Part shown: positions 9,749 through 16,974 of the stretch, piece by piece
Layout of the letters: each line of letters begins with the position of its first letter
Position numbering within the stretch: the first letter of the stretch is position 1
The notes under the pieces: model-generated
The model's database searches: none
What the model was told of the DNA's origin: nothing
The model's input: only the letters and a program-made list of their open reading frames with translations
Made by a program: the position numbers and the translations under genes
DNA from: Actinomycetes bacterium
Lineage (GTDB): Bacteria > Actinomycetota > Acidimicrobiia > Acidimicrobiales > RAAP-2
NCBI GenBank assembly: GCA_021784205.1
Contig: JAJXTB010000003.1
Location: forward strand, 1 to 64,000
Direction: 5' to 3'
Length of the DNA stretch: 64,000 nucleotides

Positions 9749-10400
9749 CGGCCGCCTGTACGAGCGAGTTCGCGAGAACGTCCGCGCGGCGCGCGAGCGC
9801 ATCGCGGCGTCCTCGCCCACGCCCGAACGGGTCCGAATCGTCGCGGTGACCAAGACCTTTGGGCCCGAAGCCGTGCGCGCGGCGGTGGCAGCGGGCATCG
9901 AGGTGGTGGGCGAGAACTACCTCGTCGAGCTCGAGGCCAAACGCGAGGCGCTCGCGGATCTCGCGGTCCGCTGGCACTTCCTCGGGGCGCTGCAATCCAA
10001 CAAGATCGCCCGGGCGGCGCGGGCCGCTGACGTACTGTGCGGGGTCGCGCGAGTCAAGGAGGTTGCCCGGATCGCCGCGGTGGCACCGGGTTCAGCCATC
10101 TACGTCGAGGTCGACGAGAGCGGAATCGCGACACGATCAGGGGCGACAGTACTTGAGGCGACCGAATTGGTGGCCGAGGCCCGCGAACGGGGTCTCGATG
10201 TCCGCGGGCTCATGACGATTGCCCCGCCCGATCGCGAGGGGGCGCGGCGGGCCTTTGAGGTCGTGCGCGAACTCGCTGATCAACTGGGTATTATCGAGCG
10301 ATCTATGGGCATGAGTGACGATCTCGAGCTCGCGTGCGAGTACGGTTCGACGGAGGTACGCCTCGGTCGCGCGCTGTTCGGCTCGAGGGTGGCCGCGTGA
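9720..10400 (+). CDS. YggS/PLPBP family pyridoxal-phosphate homeostasis protein
   Basis: Fold-type III PLP-binding protein of the PROSC family, thought to buffer PLP and influence amino- and keto-acid balance. The PLP lysine is K45 in [20 protein letters not shown] and the C-terminal [12 protein letters not shown] are family features. Length about 226 residues is normal. The likely ATG (9720) lies inside the ftsZ 3' end, giving a 29-base overlap in a different frame; a TTG at 9711 is possible. The ftsZ-yggS-sepF-yggT order is common in Gram-positive bacteria. Confidence 0.88.
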   Translation: MTTSPASSANGRLYERVRENVRAARERIAASSPTPERVRIVAVTKTFGPEAVRAAVAAGIEVVGENYLVELEAKREALADLAVRWHFLGALQSNKIARAARAADVLCGVARVKEVARIAAVAPGSAIYVEVDESGIATRSGATVLEATELVAEARERGLDVRGLMTIAPPDREGARRAFEVVRELADQLGIIERSMGMSDDLELACEYGSTEVRLGRALFGSRVAA

Positions 10401-10410
10401 TGTGGTGGCC

Positions 10411-10416
10411 TAACAT
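10411..10416 (+). promoter_or_regulatory. Candidate -10 box for sepF
   Basis: TAACAT stands about 30 bases before the sepF start, allowing a short leader that holds the ribosome site AAGGGGAG. No clear -35 box is seen. Confidence 0.35.
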
Positions 10417-10446
10417 GGTTCTTGGTTGTGGCCGCAAGGGGAGCAC

Positions 10447-11043
10447 ATGAAAGACAAATTCCGAAAGGCGTTGGGGTTCCTCGGTCTCATCGAGGACGAG
10501 TACGGCGACTACGCGTCGAGCGTCCCCTCGCGACCCTTCACCGACGAGACCCCCTACGAGGAACCGGCCGACTGGCGACCAGGGCCATCGAGCTCAGGGC
10601 GGCCCTACGCGCCAGCTCCGCCGAGCCCGATGCCTCCGCGGACCCAGCAGGCCGCCCGTCGCCCGTCCTCGATCTCGGTGCTCGACAGCGCGGGCGAGCC
10701 CCCGCGGGTGCGGCCCATGCCGAGCCCGCGCCCGCGCCCGCCGGCGACGCTCGCCAACGAGTACGAGCCCGCCATCTTGTTTCCCCAGTCCTACAACGAG
10801 TCGCGCCGGATCACCGACCTGCTGCGTAGCTCGCGGGTCGTGGTGCTCAACGTGACCGGGCTCGAGCCGAGCGTGGCGCGGCGCCTCGTCGACTTCGCGT
10901 CGGGCACGGCCTACGCGCTGAGCGCCAAAATCGAGCCCCTGGACCCGGGCGTCTACCTGGTCTGCCCCCAAGGGTCCCACGTCAGTACCGACGCGAGGGC
11001 GTCGCTGCGGGCCTCGGGCTACCGGTCGTTTGACGCCCTATGA
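10447..11043 (+). CDS. sepF: Cell division protein SepF
   Basis: Membrane-associated partner of FtsZ that tethers and bundles the filaments. The N-terminal MKDKFRKALGFLG is an amphipathic helix suited to membrane binding; residues 30-100 are a proline-rich linker; the C-terminal domain (from about IRDLLRSS-type sequence, here ITDLLRSSRVVVLNV) is the SepF core. The ATG at 10447 follows AAGGGGAG by a proper distance. The 198-residue protein overlaps yggT by four bases (ATGA). Confidence 0.92.
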   Translation: MKDKFRKALGFLGLIEDEYGDYASSVPSRPFTDETPYEEPADWRPGPSSSGRPYAPAPPSPMPPRTQQAARRPSSISVLDSAGEPPRVRPMPSPRPRPPATLANEYEPAILFPQSYNESRRITDLLRSSRVVVLNVTGLEPSVARRLVDFASGTAYALSAKIEPLDPGVYLVCPQGSHVSTDARASLRASGYRSFDAL

Positions 11044-11288
11044 GGTTCGTCCACCTCCTGTTGTCGCTCTACATCTGGGTCTTCATCGCCGCGGCGCTGC
11101 TGAGCTGGTTCCCCGCCTCGAGTAGCGGCGGCGTCGCGACGGTTCGTCGGGCCCTGATGACGGTGACTGAGCCGGTGCTGCGTCCCCTGCGCCAGATCCT
11201 CCCACGGCCGCAGTTCGGTGGGGTGGGCATCGATTTCTCGGTGCTGGTCGCGATCATCGCCCTCGAGATCATCAACGCGGCCATCTAG
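11040..11288 (+). CDS. YggT family membrane protein
   Basis: Small integral membrane protein of 82 residues with two hydrophobic helices (about residues 5-24 and 60-80) separated by a basic loop containing TEPVLRPLRQILP, the family hallmark. The molecular role is not established; the gene commonly follows sepF, and a link to division or envelope biogenesis is inferred from context. It is translationally coupled to sepF through an ATGA overlap. Confidence 0.87.
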   Translation: MRFVHLLLSLYIWVFIAAALLSWFPASSSGGVATVRRALMTVTEPVLRPLRQILPRPQFGGVGIDFSVLVAIIALEIINAAI

Positions 11289-11354
11289 CGTTCGCCGGGT
11301 CGTGTCGCGCCGTTTTAGGTGCGGACGAGCCACGTTCACGCGGTAATCGCAATG

Positions 11355-11360
11355 TATGGT
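11355..11360 (+). promoter_or_regulatory. -10 box of leaderless divIVA promoter
   Basis: TATGGT ends 7 bases before the ATG at 11368, so the transcript would begin at or beside the start codon. There is no Shine-Dalgarno sequence before this ATG. Confidence 0.5.
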
Positions 11361-11367
11361 TGCGGGT

Positions 11368-12102
11368 ATGGATAGCACCGATAACGCCCGATCCGCCCTT
11401 GATTCCATCGACACCGTGGCCTTCAAGGTCGGCCTCAAGGGCTATAACGTCGACGAGGTCGACGAGTTCCTCGAGCGTCTGTCGGGCGAGGCGCGCCAGT
11501 TAAAGGACCAGCTGCAGCAGCAGCGCCAGCAATTGCGCCAGGCCGCCGAGCGCATCAACCAGCTCGAGGCCTCCCGGTCGAGTGCACCCCCCGTCGCGCC
11601 CGCACCCGCGCCCGCCCCCGCGCCAGCGCGGATTGCGCCAAGCGTCGTCGGCGCGGGCGCGGAACAGGTGACCTCGATGATCGCGATGGCTCAGCAGTTC
11701 ATCGAGCACGCCCAGCGCGAAGCCGAGGAGAAGTCACGCGAACTCACCGTGGCCGCCCAGGAGCGGGCGCGTCAGATCGTGACCGAAGCGCGCAGCCGTG
11801 CCGAAGACGAGGTCAACCGGCTCAACGGCCTCAAGCAGCGCCTCAGCGAGGACGTGGAGACACTGACGCGGCAGCTCGACATCGAGCGCACTCGCCTCAG
11901 TGGCGCACTGAGCGAGTTCGCCCAATGGATCGAGTCCTCACTGCACATGGGTGGACGGACGTCGGCCCCGGCGCAGTCCGCCGCGCCGGCGCCCGCAGCG
12001 GCCCCGGCTCAGCCCGCTGGCGAAGTTGGCGCTACTGCCCAGCAGCCGGTAGTTCCCCAGGCGCTGCAGTTCGATACGCCCACCACGGACGATCGCGCGT
12101 AA
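11368..12102 (+). CDS. DivIVA/Wag31-type polar growth and division protein
   Basis: Coiled-coil scaffold that binds negatively curved membrane and organises polar or septal wall growth. The N-terminal domain includes IDTVAFKVGLKGYNVDEVDEFLERL, matching the DivIVA membrane-binding head (F-K-x-G-L-x-G-Y-x-x-x-E-V-D-x-F). Residues about 45-70 are coiled coil, then a proline-alanine linker, a second long coiled coil (100-190) and an alanine/proline-rich tail. I prefer ATG 11368 because a -10 box stands just before it; ATG 11356 is in frame. 244 residues. Confidence 0.9.
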   Translation: MDSTDNARSALDSIDTVAFKVGLKGYNVDEVDEFLERLSGEARQLKDQLQQQRQQLRQAAERINQLEASRSSAPPVAPAPAPAPAPARIAPSVVGAGAEQVTSMIAMAQQFIEHAQREAEEKSRELTVAAQERARQIVTEARSRAEDEVNRLNGLKQRLSEDVETLTRQLDIERTRLSGALSEFAQWIESSLHMGGRTSAPAQSAAPAPAAAPAQPAGEVGATAQQPVVPQALQFDTPTTDDRA

Positions 12103-12118
12103 GTCGGGTCACGACTGC

Positions 12119-12124
12119 TAGGGT
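12119..12124 (+). promoter_or_regulatory. Candidate -10 box for the DksA/TraR-type gene
   Basis: TAGGGT lies in the 58-base gap after divIVA and would give a leader of about 30 bases carrying AAGGAG before the ATG. Confidence 0.35.
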
Positions 12125-12160
12125 CGGCCAGCACGAACGAACGGCCCTAAGGAGCACCCG

Positions 12161-13234
12161 ATGACCGCCAGCCACGCCAGTCCCAAGAAGGCCGTCACCA
12201 AGGCCGCCAAGGCGACGACGGTGGCAAAGAAGTCGGCGGCTCCCTCGCGGGCTGCCGTGGCGAAGAAGACGACGTCCAAGGCGGCTCCGGCCAAGAAGGC
12301 TCCGGCCAAGGCGGCTCCGTCCAAGAAGGCAACGACAGCCAAGAAGGTGGCCGCACCAGGAAAGACCGTGGGCACGGCTAAGAAGGTGCCCAGCACCGTC
12401 AGCGCCGCCGCTAAGGCCAAGGCCGCCGCCGCGGCCAAGGCCCAGCGCGAGCGCGAGGCCAAGGCCGCCGCCGCCAAGAAGGCCGCCGCCGCTAAGGCCA
12501 AGGTCGCCGCCGCGGCCAAGGCCCAGCGCGAGCGCGAGGCTAAGGCCGTCGCCAAGGAGCGCGAGGCCAAGGCCAAGGCCGCCGCCAAGGAGCGCGAGGC
12601 CAAGGCCAAGGCCGCCGCCAAGGAACGCGAGGCCAAGGCCAAGGCCGCCGCTAAGGAACACGAGATCCAGCGCAAGGCGCGTGAACGGGCCGCGATCGAG
12701 GCGAAGAAGCAGCGTGAAGTCGAGGCGAAGAAGAAGGCAATCGAGGCCGAGCGGCTGCGCAAGCAGCGCGAGATCGAACGGCGCAACCTCGAAGAACTGA
12801 AGCGCCAGGAGCGCCGCGAACTTGAAGAGCGCAAGCGCCAAGAGGCCCTCGAGCGCAAGATGCACTCCAAGCCCTACGCCACCGACACCGCGTTCCTCGC
12901 CGAGCTGCGCGACCTGCTCCTCGAGGCCCAGACCGTGACCGCGATGCAGATCACCGTGCTCGAGAACGCCGTCAACGACCTCCTCGAGGGTCGCGAGCGC
13001 CCCGAGTACGACGAGGAAGACGGCTCGAGCGCGGGCTCGGACTACGACCGCGACCAGCTCAAGATGCAGCTCGACAACGAGCGCCTAAAGACTGAGTTGA
13101 TCGACGTCGCCCTCGCGCGGGTCCAAGACGGCAGCTACGGCCGCTGTGACAGCTGTTTCGAGCCGATCGCGAAGGACCGGCTCCGGGCGCAGGTGCCGGT
13201 GTTCACCTGTGTGACGTGCCGCGCCAACGGCTGA
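12161..13234 (+). CDS. Histone-H1-like lysine/alanine-rich tail fused to a DksA/TraR-type zinc finger
   Basis: Residues 1-175 are almost wholly Lys, Ala, Glu, Arg and Thr, with KKA/AAK repeats like bacterial H1-type DNA-binding tails, followed by a charged coiled coil (about 175-235). The C-terminal 120 residues resemble DksA/TraR proteins and end in a zinc finger with C329, C332, C350 and C353 (CxxC-17-CxxC). DksA-type proteins act on RNA polymerase or on DNA. Combining a basic nucleic-acid-binding tail with this finger suggests a nucleoid-linked transcription factor (inference). AAGGAG precedes the ATG. 357 residues. Confidence 0.82.
   Translation: MTASHASPKKAVTKAAKATTVAKKSAAPSRAAVAKKTTSKAAPAKKAPAKAAPSKKATTAKKVAAPGKTVGTAKKVPSTVSAAAKAKAAAAAKAQREREAKAAAAKKAAAAKAKVAAAAKAQREREAKAVAKEREAKAKAAAKEREAKAKAAAKEREAKAKAAAKEHEIQRKARERAAIEAKKQREVEAKKKAIEAERLRKQREIERRNLEELKRQERRELEERKRQEALERKMHSKPYATDTAFLAELRDLLLEAQTVTAMQITVLENAVNDLLEGRERPEYDEEDGSSAGSDYDRDQLKMQLDNERLKTELIDVALARVQDGSYGRCDSCFEPIAKDRLRAQVPVFTCVTCRANG
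12551..12649 (+). repeat. Three tandem 33-base coding repeats
   Basis: Three nearly identical 33-base units encode the 11-residue unit AKEREAKAKAA; a fourth, degenerate unit follows. They lie inside the basic tail of the DksA/TraR-type protein and are contiguous, so copy number may vary between strains. Confidence 0.8.
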
Positions 13235-13686
13235 GAATCGCACCGAACCGAACGGTCCTCGTCACGGCCCTCGTGGTGCTCGCGCTCGATGCGGCGAGCA
13301 AGGCCTGGGCTCGACGGGCGCTCGCGCGCCCGGTGCACGTGCTCGGCCCGCTCTGGCTGAAACTCCAGTACAACACCGGAATCTCGTTCTCGCTGAACCG
13401 AGCTGATCCAATCGTCACGACGGTCGTCACGGCACTGATCGCGCTCGTGCTCTTGCTGGCCTCGCTGCGCGCGCGCGACGGGGCCCCGGCAGTCGGCTTT
13501 GGCCTGCTGCTCGGTGGCGGCGTGGCCAACCTGGTCGATCGCCTGATGGCCACGCCCCACCAGGTGACCGACTTCATCGCGGTTGGCTCGTTCCCGGTCT
13601 TTAATGGGGCGGACGTCGCGGTCACGGCCGGTCTCGTGGTCTTGATCGTCGTGGTCCTGCGAGGCGATACGTTGATGACACGATGA
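13216..13686 (+). CDS. lspA: Lipoprotein signal peptidase (signal peptidase II)
   Basis: Membrane aspartyl protease that cleaves diacylated prolipoproteins before the lipobox cysteine. Four hydrophobic helices, the N-x-G motif in LQYNTGISFS, and the catalytic pair D108 (NLVDRL) and D133 (FNGADVAV) are present. Length 156 residues is normal. The GTG start overlaps the 3' end of the previous gene by 19 bases, and the stop overlaps the rluD-type gene. A substrate candidate, the lipoprotein at 39744, is in the same window. Confidence 0.93.
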   Translation: MPRQRLRIAPNRTVLVTALVVLALDAASKAWARRALARPVHVLGPLWLKLQYNTGISFSLNRADPIVTTVVTALIALVLLLASLRARDGAPAVGFGLLLGGGVANLVDRLMATPHQVTDFIAVGSFPVFNGADVAVTAGLVVLIVVVLRGDTLMTR

Positions 13687-14639
13687 GCGACGAATTCGAG
13701 GTGGGAGTCCTCGACGTGGTGGTGCCGGGCGGCCTCGATGGCGTCCGTTGTGACCGCGCGCTCGCGATGCTGACCGGTCGGCCCCGGGCGCTGATCGCGG
13801 CGGTGATCGCCGACGGCGCGGTCTCGGTGGATGGCGTGGCGCTGAAGAAGGCATCGACGCCCCTCGTCTCGGGTCAGCGGCTCGTGGCCGCGCTGCCCGA
13901 CGTCGACAACGGCTGGGTCGCCCCCGACGAGGCCGTATCGGTGGACGTGCTCGCCGAGTCAGACGACTACATCGTCGTGAACAAGGCCCCGGGACAGGTT
14001 GTGCATCCGGGGGCCGGCCAGCTCACGGGAACGCTGGTCGCGGGACTGCTGGCGCGCTACCCCGAACTCGACGCGATGCGCGAAAGCGGGCTCTGTGACC
14101 CCTCGCGTCCGGGCATCGTGCACCGACTCGACAAGGGAACGTCGGGGCTACTCGTGGTCGCGCGCTCCGCTTTGGGCTTGGCGAGCTTGCGCGAGCAACT
14201 CGCCCAGCGCGAGATCGAGCGCATGTACCTCGGCCTGGTCGAGGGCCACGTGGCCGAGTCGCGTGGCGTGGTCGACGCACCGATCGGACGATCAACGAGG
14301 ACGCCGACGCTGATGGCCGTGCGCACCGATGGTCGGTGGGCGAGGACCGCCTACGAGATCGTGTCGCGGCTGGAAACGCCGCGATCGACGATGTTGCGCT
14401 TGAAGTTGGAAACGGGCCGCACGCACCAAATCCGTGTCCATCTGGCCTCCATTGGCCACCCCGTGGTCAACGACAGCCGCTACGGCCATCGCCGCGAGCC
14501 CCGGCTAGCTCCCGAGCGGATCTTTCTGCACGCAACTCGGCTGGGCTTTGCCGACCCGTCCTCGGGCGAGTGGCGGACCTTTGAGACCGCGCTACCGGCG
14601 GACCTCGCCGCGCTCGTTGATCCGTCGGGCGCGCTCTGA
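13683..14639 (+). CDS. RluD-type 23S rRNA pseudouridine synthase
   Basis: Converts uridine to pseudouridine in rRNA (RluA/RluD family). An N-terminal S4-like RNA-binding region (about residues 15-75) precedes the catalytic domain, where HRLDKGTSG holds the nucleophilic aspartate D150. LKLETGRTHQIRVH and IFLHA are further family motifs. 318 residues is the normal size. ATG overlaps the lspA stop by four bases; this lspA-rluD pairing is frequent in bacteria. Exact target uridines cannot be read from sequence. Confidence 0.92.
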   Translation: MSDEFEVGVLDVVVPGGLDGVRCDRALAMLTGRPRALIAAVIADGAVSVDGVALKKASTPLVSGQRLVAALPDVDNGWVAPDEAVSVDVLAESDDYIVVNKAPGQVVHPGAGQLTGTLVAGLLARYPELDAMRESGLCDPSRPGIVHRLDKGTSGLLVVARSALGLASLREQLAQREIERMYLGLVEGHVAESRGVVDAPIGRSTRTPTLMAVRTDGRWARTAYEIVSRLETPRSTMLRLKLETGRTHQIRVHLASIGHPVVNDSRYGHRREPRLAPERIFLHATRLGFADPSSGEWRTFETALPADLAALVDPSGAL

Positions 14640-14687
14640 GCCCTGCGGGTGCGTGAAAGCCCACGCTGTTCGGGTCCGTGACACTGA

Positions 14688-14705
14688 GGCGAGCGGACGC
14701 TCGCC
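14688..14705. terminator. Candidate bidirectional terminator
   Basis: GGCGAGC and GCTCGCC form a perfect 7-base stem with a GGAC loop in the gap between two convergent genes. There is no T-run, which is common for terminators of GC-rich Actinobacteria. A weaker stem GCGTG/CACGC lies just upstream (14651-14666). Confidence 0.5.
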
Positions 14706-14715
14706 GGGGATATCC

Positions 14716-15564
14716 CTAGGCCATCTCGTGGGCCGCGATGACCGCCTGATCCTTGCGCAGGATCGCCATGGCCTCTTCCTCGGCGCGGCGAACCCGCCGC
14801 ACGCCGATGTCCATGACGTTGGCCGTCGCCTGGAGCGAGAGCGGCGACGAGCCGTTCAAGCCGAATCGGTGCGAGAGCACGTCACGCTGGATGTCCGTGA
14901 GCTGGTCGAGTGCCTCGAGCAGTTGCTCGTCGACCATTGTCTGCTCGATGTCACCGACCCAGTCGTGCTGGCTCGGGGCGACGAGGTCGCCCAAGGTCGT
15001 CGCGGAGTCCGAAGACGCCGGCTGGTCCAGGCTCGCGGTCACGCCCGCGAGGCCGCGCAGGTTGTCGCGCTCGGCCTTGGACATGCCCGTAGCCTCGGTG
15101 AGCTCGTCATCGGTGGGCTTGCGGGCGAACAGTGAGGTCAACTCGGCCGTCGTGGCCTCGAGGCGCTGCAGTTGCTCGCCGACCTCCAGGGGGATGCGAA
15201 TCGTGCGGCCGTGTTGTTGAACCGCCCGCTGCAGGGCCTGACGGATCCACCAGGTCGCGTACGTCGAGAACTTGAAACCGCGCTCCCAGTCGAACTTCTC
15301 GACGGCGCGCAAGAGCCCGAACGTGCCCTCTTGGACCAGGTCGACCATCTCGACGCCGCGGTCCTGGTACCGGCGGGCCCAGTGCAGGACGAGGCGCAGG
15401 TTTGCCGCCACCATCTGCTTCTTTGCCTCTTCGTCGCCGGCGGTGACCCGCTTGGCGAGTTCGACTTGCTCGTCGTAGTTGGGCATCGGGTAGCGGTCGA
15501 GGTCGCGCATCAGGAGTCCGAGCATGTCGTTCGTGTTCACACTTGATCGCCGGTTCGTAATCAT
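14716..15564 (-). CDS. RNA polymerase sigma-70 family factor, group 2 type
   Basis: Promoter-recognition subunit of RNA polymerase. It contains region 1.2 and 2.1 (NLRLVLHWARRY), region 2.3-2.4 with YATWWIRQALQRAV, region 3, and a region 4 helix-turn-helix ending with SLQATANVMDIGVRRVRRAEEEA. Region 1.1 is absent, and at 282 residues it is shorter than most primary factors, so an accessory group 2 factor is more likely than RpoD. The ATG at 15564 follows GAGGAG; an open frame 14 codons longer lacks such a site. The product of region 2.4 should read boxes like those listed here, but this is not shown. Confidence 0.88.
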   Translation of the reverse strand: MITNRRSSVNTNDMLGLLMRDLDRYPMPNYDEQVELAKRVTAGDEEAKKQMVAANLRLVLHWARRYQDRGVEMVDLVQEGTFGLLRAVEKFDWERGFKFSTYATWWIRQALQRAVQQHGRTIRIPLEVGEQLQRLEATTAELTSLFARKPTDDELTEATGMSKAERDNLRGLAGVTASLDQPASSDSATTLGDLVAPSQHDWVGDIEQTMVDEQLLEALDQLTDIQRDVLSHRFGLNGSSPLSLQATANVMDIGVRRVRRAEEEAMAILRKDQAVIAAHEMA

Positions 15565-15631
15565 CGCCACTCCTCGTCGTCTCCCCAACCCGTATGCGGG
15601 AGGCATATTTCTCCTACCGCCGCATAACTAA

Positions 15632-15648
15632 TTTACCACAGCAGTAAA
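15632..15648. promoter_or_regulatory. AT-rich palindrome upstream of the sigma factor gene
   Basis: TTTAC-7-GTAAA is an interrupted palindrome in the only AT-rich stretch of a 221-base gap (15565-15785). It sits about 70 bases before the sigma gene on the minus strand, where a promoter is expected, and may be an operator. No regulator can be assigned from sequence. The rest of the gap shows nothing clear. Confidence 0.35.
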
Positions 15649-15785
15649 CCCAACAAGGGGAAAGTTATTCCCGGACCTGCAAGGGGCGATCAGCGCGACG
15701 TGAGAAATTCGTAAGTTTCAGTGGCGCCGCCGCCGGCGCCGGCTTGCCGGCGCGTTGTGCCCGGGCGTGGCCAACGTGCCGCTGG

Positions 15786-16235
15786 TCAGGCCGAGTGCGT
15801 GCGGCGTAGGGGCTGGACGCCGCGCGCCTGGAGCACCATGTCGGCGAGGGTGTAGCTCGCCAGGTGCTCGCGCATGTGACTGCCGACGTCGGCCCACACC
15901 GCGAGCAGCACGCACTGACCCTCGTGGTCACAAGCGCCGTCCTGGTGGGGCTGGCCGAAGTCACCGGCGACGATCGGGCCGTCCACGGCGGCGACAACCT
16001 CGGCCAAGGTGATGGACTCGGCCGAGCGCGCGAGGACGTAGCCGCCGCCGACGCCGCGCTTGGATCGCACGAGCCCGACTCCCTTCAATGCCAAGAGAAT
16101 CTGCTCGAGGTAGGGCTGGGGTAGCCCGGTACGCTGGGCGAGGTCGCGCACCGAGGTCGGACGCGACGGGTCGTCGTGCAACGCGAGGCTGAGAAGCGCT
16201 CGGCTCGCGTAGTCACCTCGCGTTGATACCCTCAC
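15786..16235 (-). CDS. Rrf2 family transcriptional regulator
   Basis: Winged helix-turn-helix regulator of the Rrf2 family, which includes IscR, NsrR and CymR. The sequence STRGDYASRALLSLAL at the N terminus, RTGLPQPYLEQILLALKGVGLVRSKRGVGGGY (helix-turn-helix and wing) and the family C-terminal half are all seen. Only two cysteines lie in the sensor loop, C102 and C108, where IscR and NsrR have three; whether an Fe-S cluster is bound is unclear. The GTG start at 16235 sits 6 bases after a -10 box. 149 residues. It is divergent from bpa. Confidence 0.88.
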   Translation of the reverse strand: MRVSTRGDYASRALLSLALHDDPSRPTSVRDLAQRTGLPQPYLEQILLALKGVGLVRSKRGVGGGYVLARSAESITLAEVVAAVDGPIVAGDFGQPHQDGACDHEGQCVLLAVWADVGSHMREHLASYTLADMVLQARGVQPLRRTHSA

Positions 16236-16241
16236 GCCCTC

Positions 16242-16247
16242 AGTGTA
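16242..16247 (-). promoter_or_regulatory. -10 box of leaderless rrf2-type promoter
   Basis: On the minus strand TACACT ends 6 bases before the GTG start of the Rrf2 gene. Confidence 0.5.
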
Positions 16248-16275
16248 GTGATGGGCCAGTTCGAGCGCGTGGTCC

Positions 16276-16298
16276 GTGTCCGGGTCAATCCCGGACAC
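16276..16298. promoter_or_regulatory. Perfect 9-base inverted repeat between rrf2-type gene and bpa
   Basis: GTGTCCGGG and CCCGGACAC are separated by TCAAT. The repeat lies about 30 bases behind the Rrf2 -10 box, within the 203-base divergent gap, so it could be an Rrf2 autoregulatory operator. A hairpin in either transcript is the alternative. Confidence 0.45.
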
Positions 16299-16426
16299 AA
16301 CATCGAGGCTGGATGGGCTCGTCGAACGGGCGACGGAGCGTGAGGAGTCGCCGAGAACCGCGGCGCAGCGGGCCACGCCACCGTGCGCGCAGCTCGGCAT
16401 GTGCGTGGACCCCGGCTGGCATCTGG

Positions 16427-16432
16427 CACACT
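16427..16432 (+). promoter_or_regulatory. Possible -10 box of leaderless bpa promoter
   Basis: CACACT ends 6 bases before the GTG at 16439. It fits the spacing of other leaderless genes here but lacks the usual first T. Confidence 0.35.
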
Positions 16433-16438
16433 GCAAGG

Positions 16439-16921
16439 GTGGAAGACGAACAAAAAGAAAACGTGACCGTCGATCCGGACTCGGTCCTCGCGCCCGGTCA
16501 GACCGAGGAAGAATCGGCCGAGGCGACTGATTTCATCAGCCAGCCGGCCAAGGTCATGCGTATCGGCGCAATGGTCAAGACCCTCCTCGACGAGGCGCGC
16601 AGTGCGCCCCTCGACGAGCCCGGACGGACGCGCCTGCGCGAGATCTACGAACTCTCGATCCACGAGCTCTCGGGCGCGCTGTCCTCGGACCTCGGCGACG
16701 AGCTGGCCCGCATGGCCCTGCCATTCACGGCCGACGTGCCCTCGGAATCCGAGCTGCGGATCGCCCAAGCACAGTTGGTAGGTTGGCTCGAGGGCCTGTT
16801 CCACGGTATTCAGGCCTCGCTCTTCGCCCAGCAGGCGGCTGCCGCGGCACAGTTGGAGAAGATGCGCGAGCGTTCCCTCAATCCCGGATCGCCCGAACCG
16901 CGAGCTGGAACATATCTCTGA
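16439..16921 (+). CDS. bpa: Bacterial proteasome activator (Bpa/PafE, DUF2587 family)
   Basis: ATP-independent ring-shaped activator that opens the 20S proteasome gate so that unfolded proteins can enter. The acidic N-terminal tail is followed by a helical core with VMRIGAMVKTLLDEAR and REIYELSIHELS, matching the family, and the protein ends in GTYL, the hydrophobic-Tyr-X type tail that docks into proteasome pockets. 160 residues, close to the family size. GTG start chosen from the leaderless-type box. Proteasome core genes are not in the window and are predicted elsewhere. Confidence 0.9.
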   Translation: MEDEQKENVTVDPDSVLAPGQTEEESAEATDFISQPAKVMRIGAMVKTLLDEARSAPLDEPGRTRLREIYELSIHELSGALSSDLGDELARMALPFTADVPSESELRIAQAQLVGWLEGLFHGIQASLFAQQAAAAAQLEKMRERSLNPGSPEPRAGTYL

Positions 16922-16974
16922 GCGGGTGGCAACCACGCGGGGGCGAGTGGGATCGGAAAGGACGTTGAGCAGTC

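Noticed and set aside
12551..12665. CRISPR-like repeats
   Set aside because: Units are directly adjacent with no spacers and are translated as part of the basic tail.
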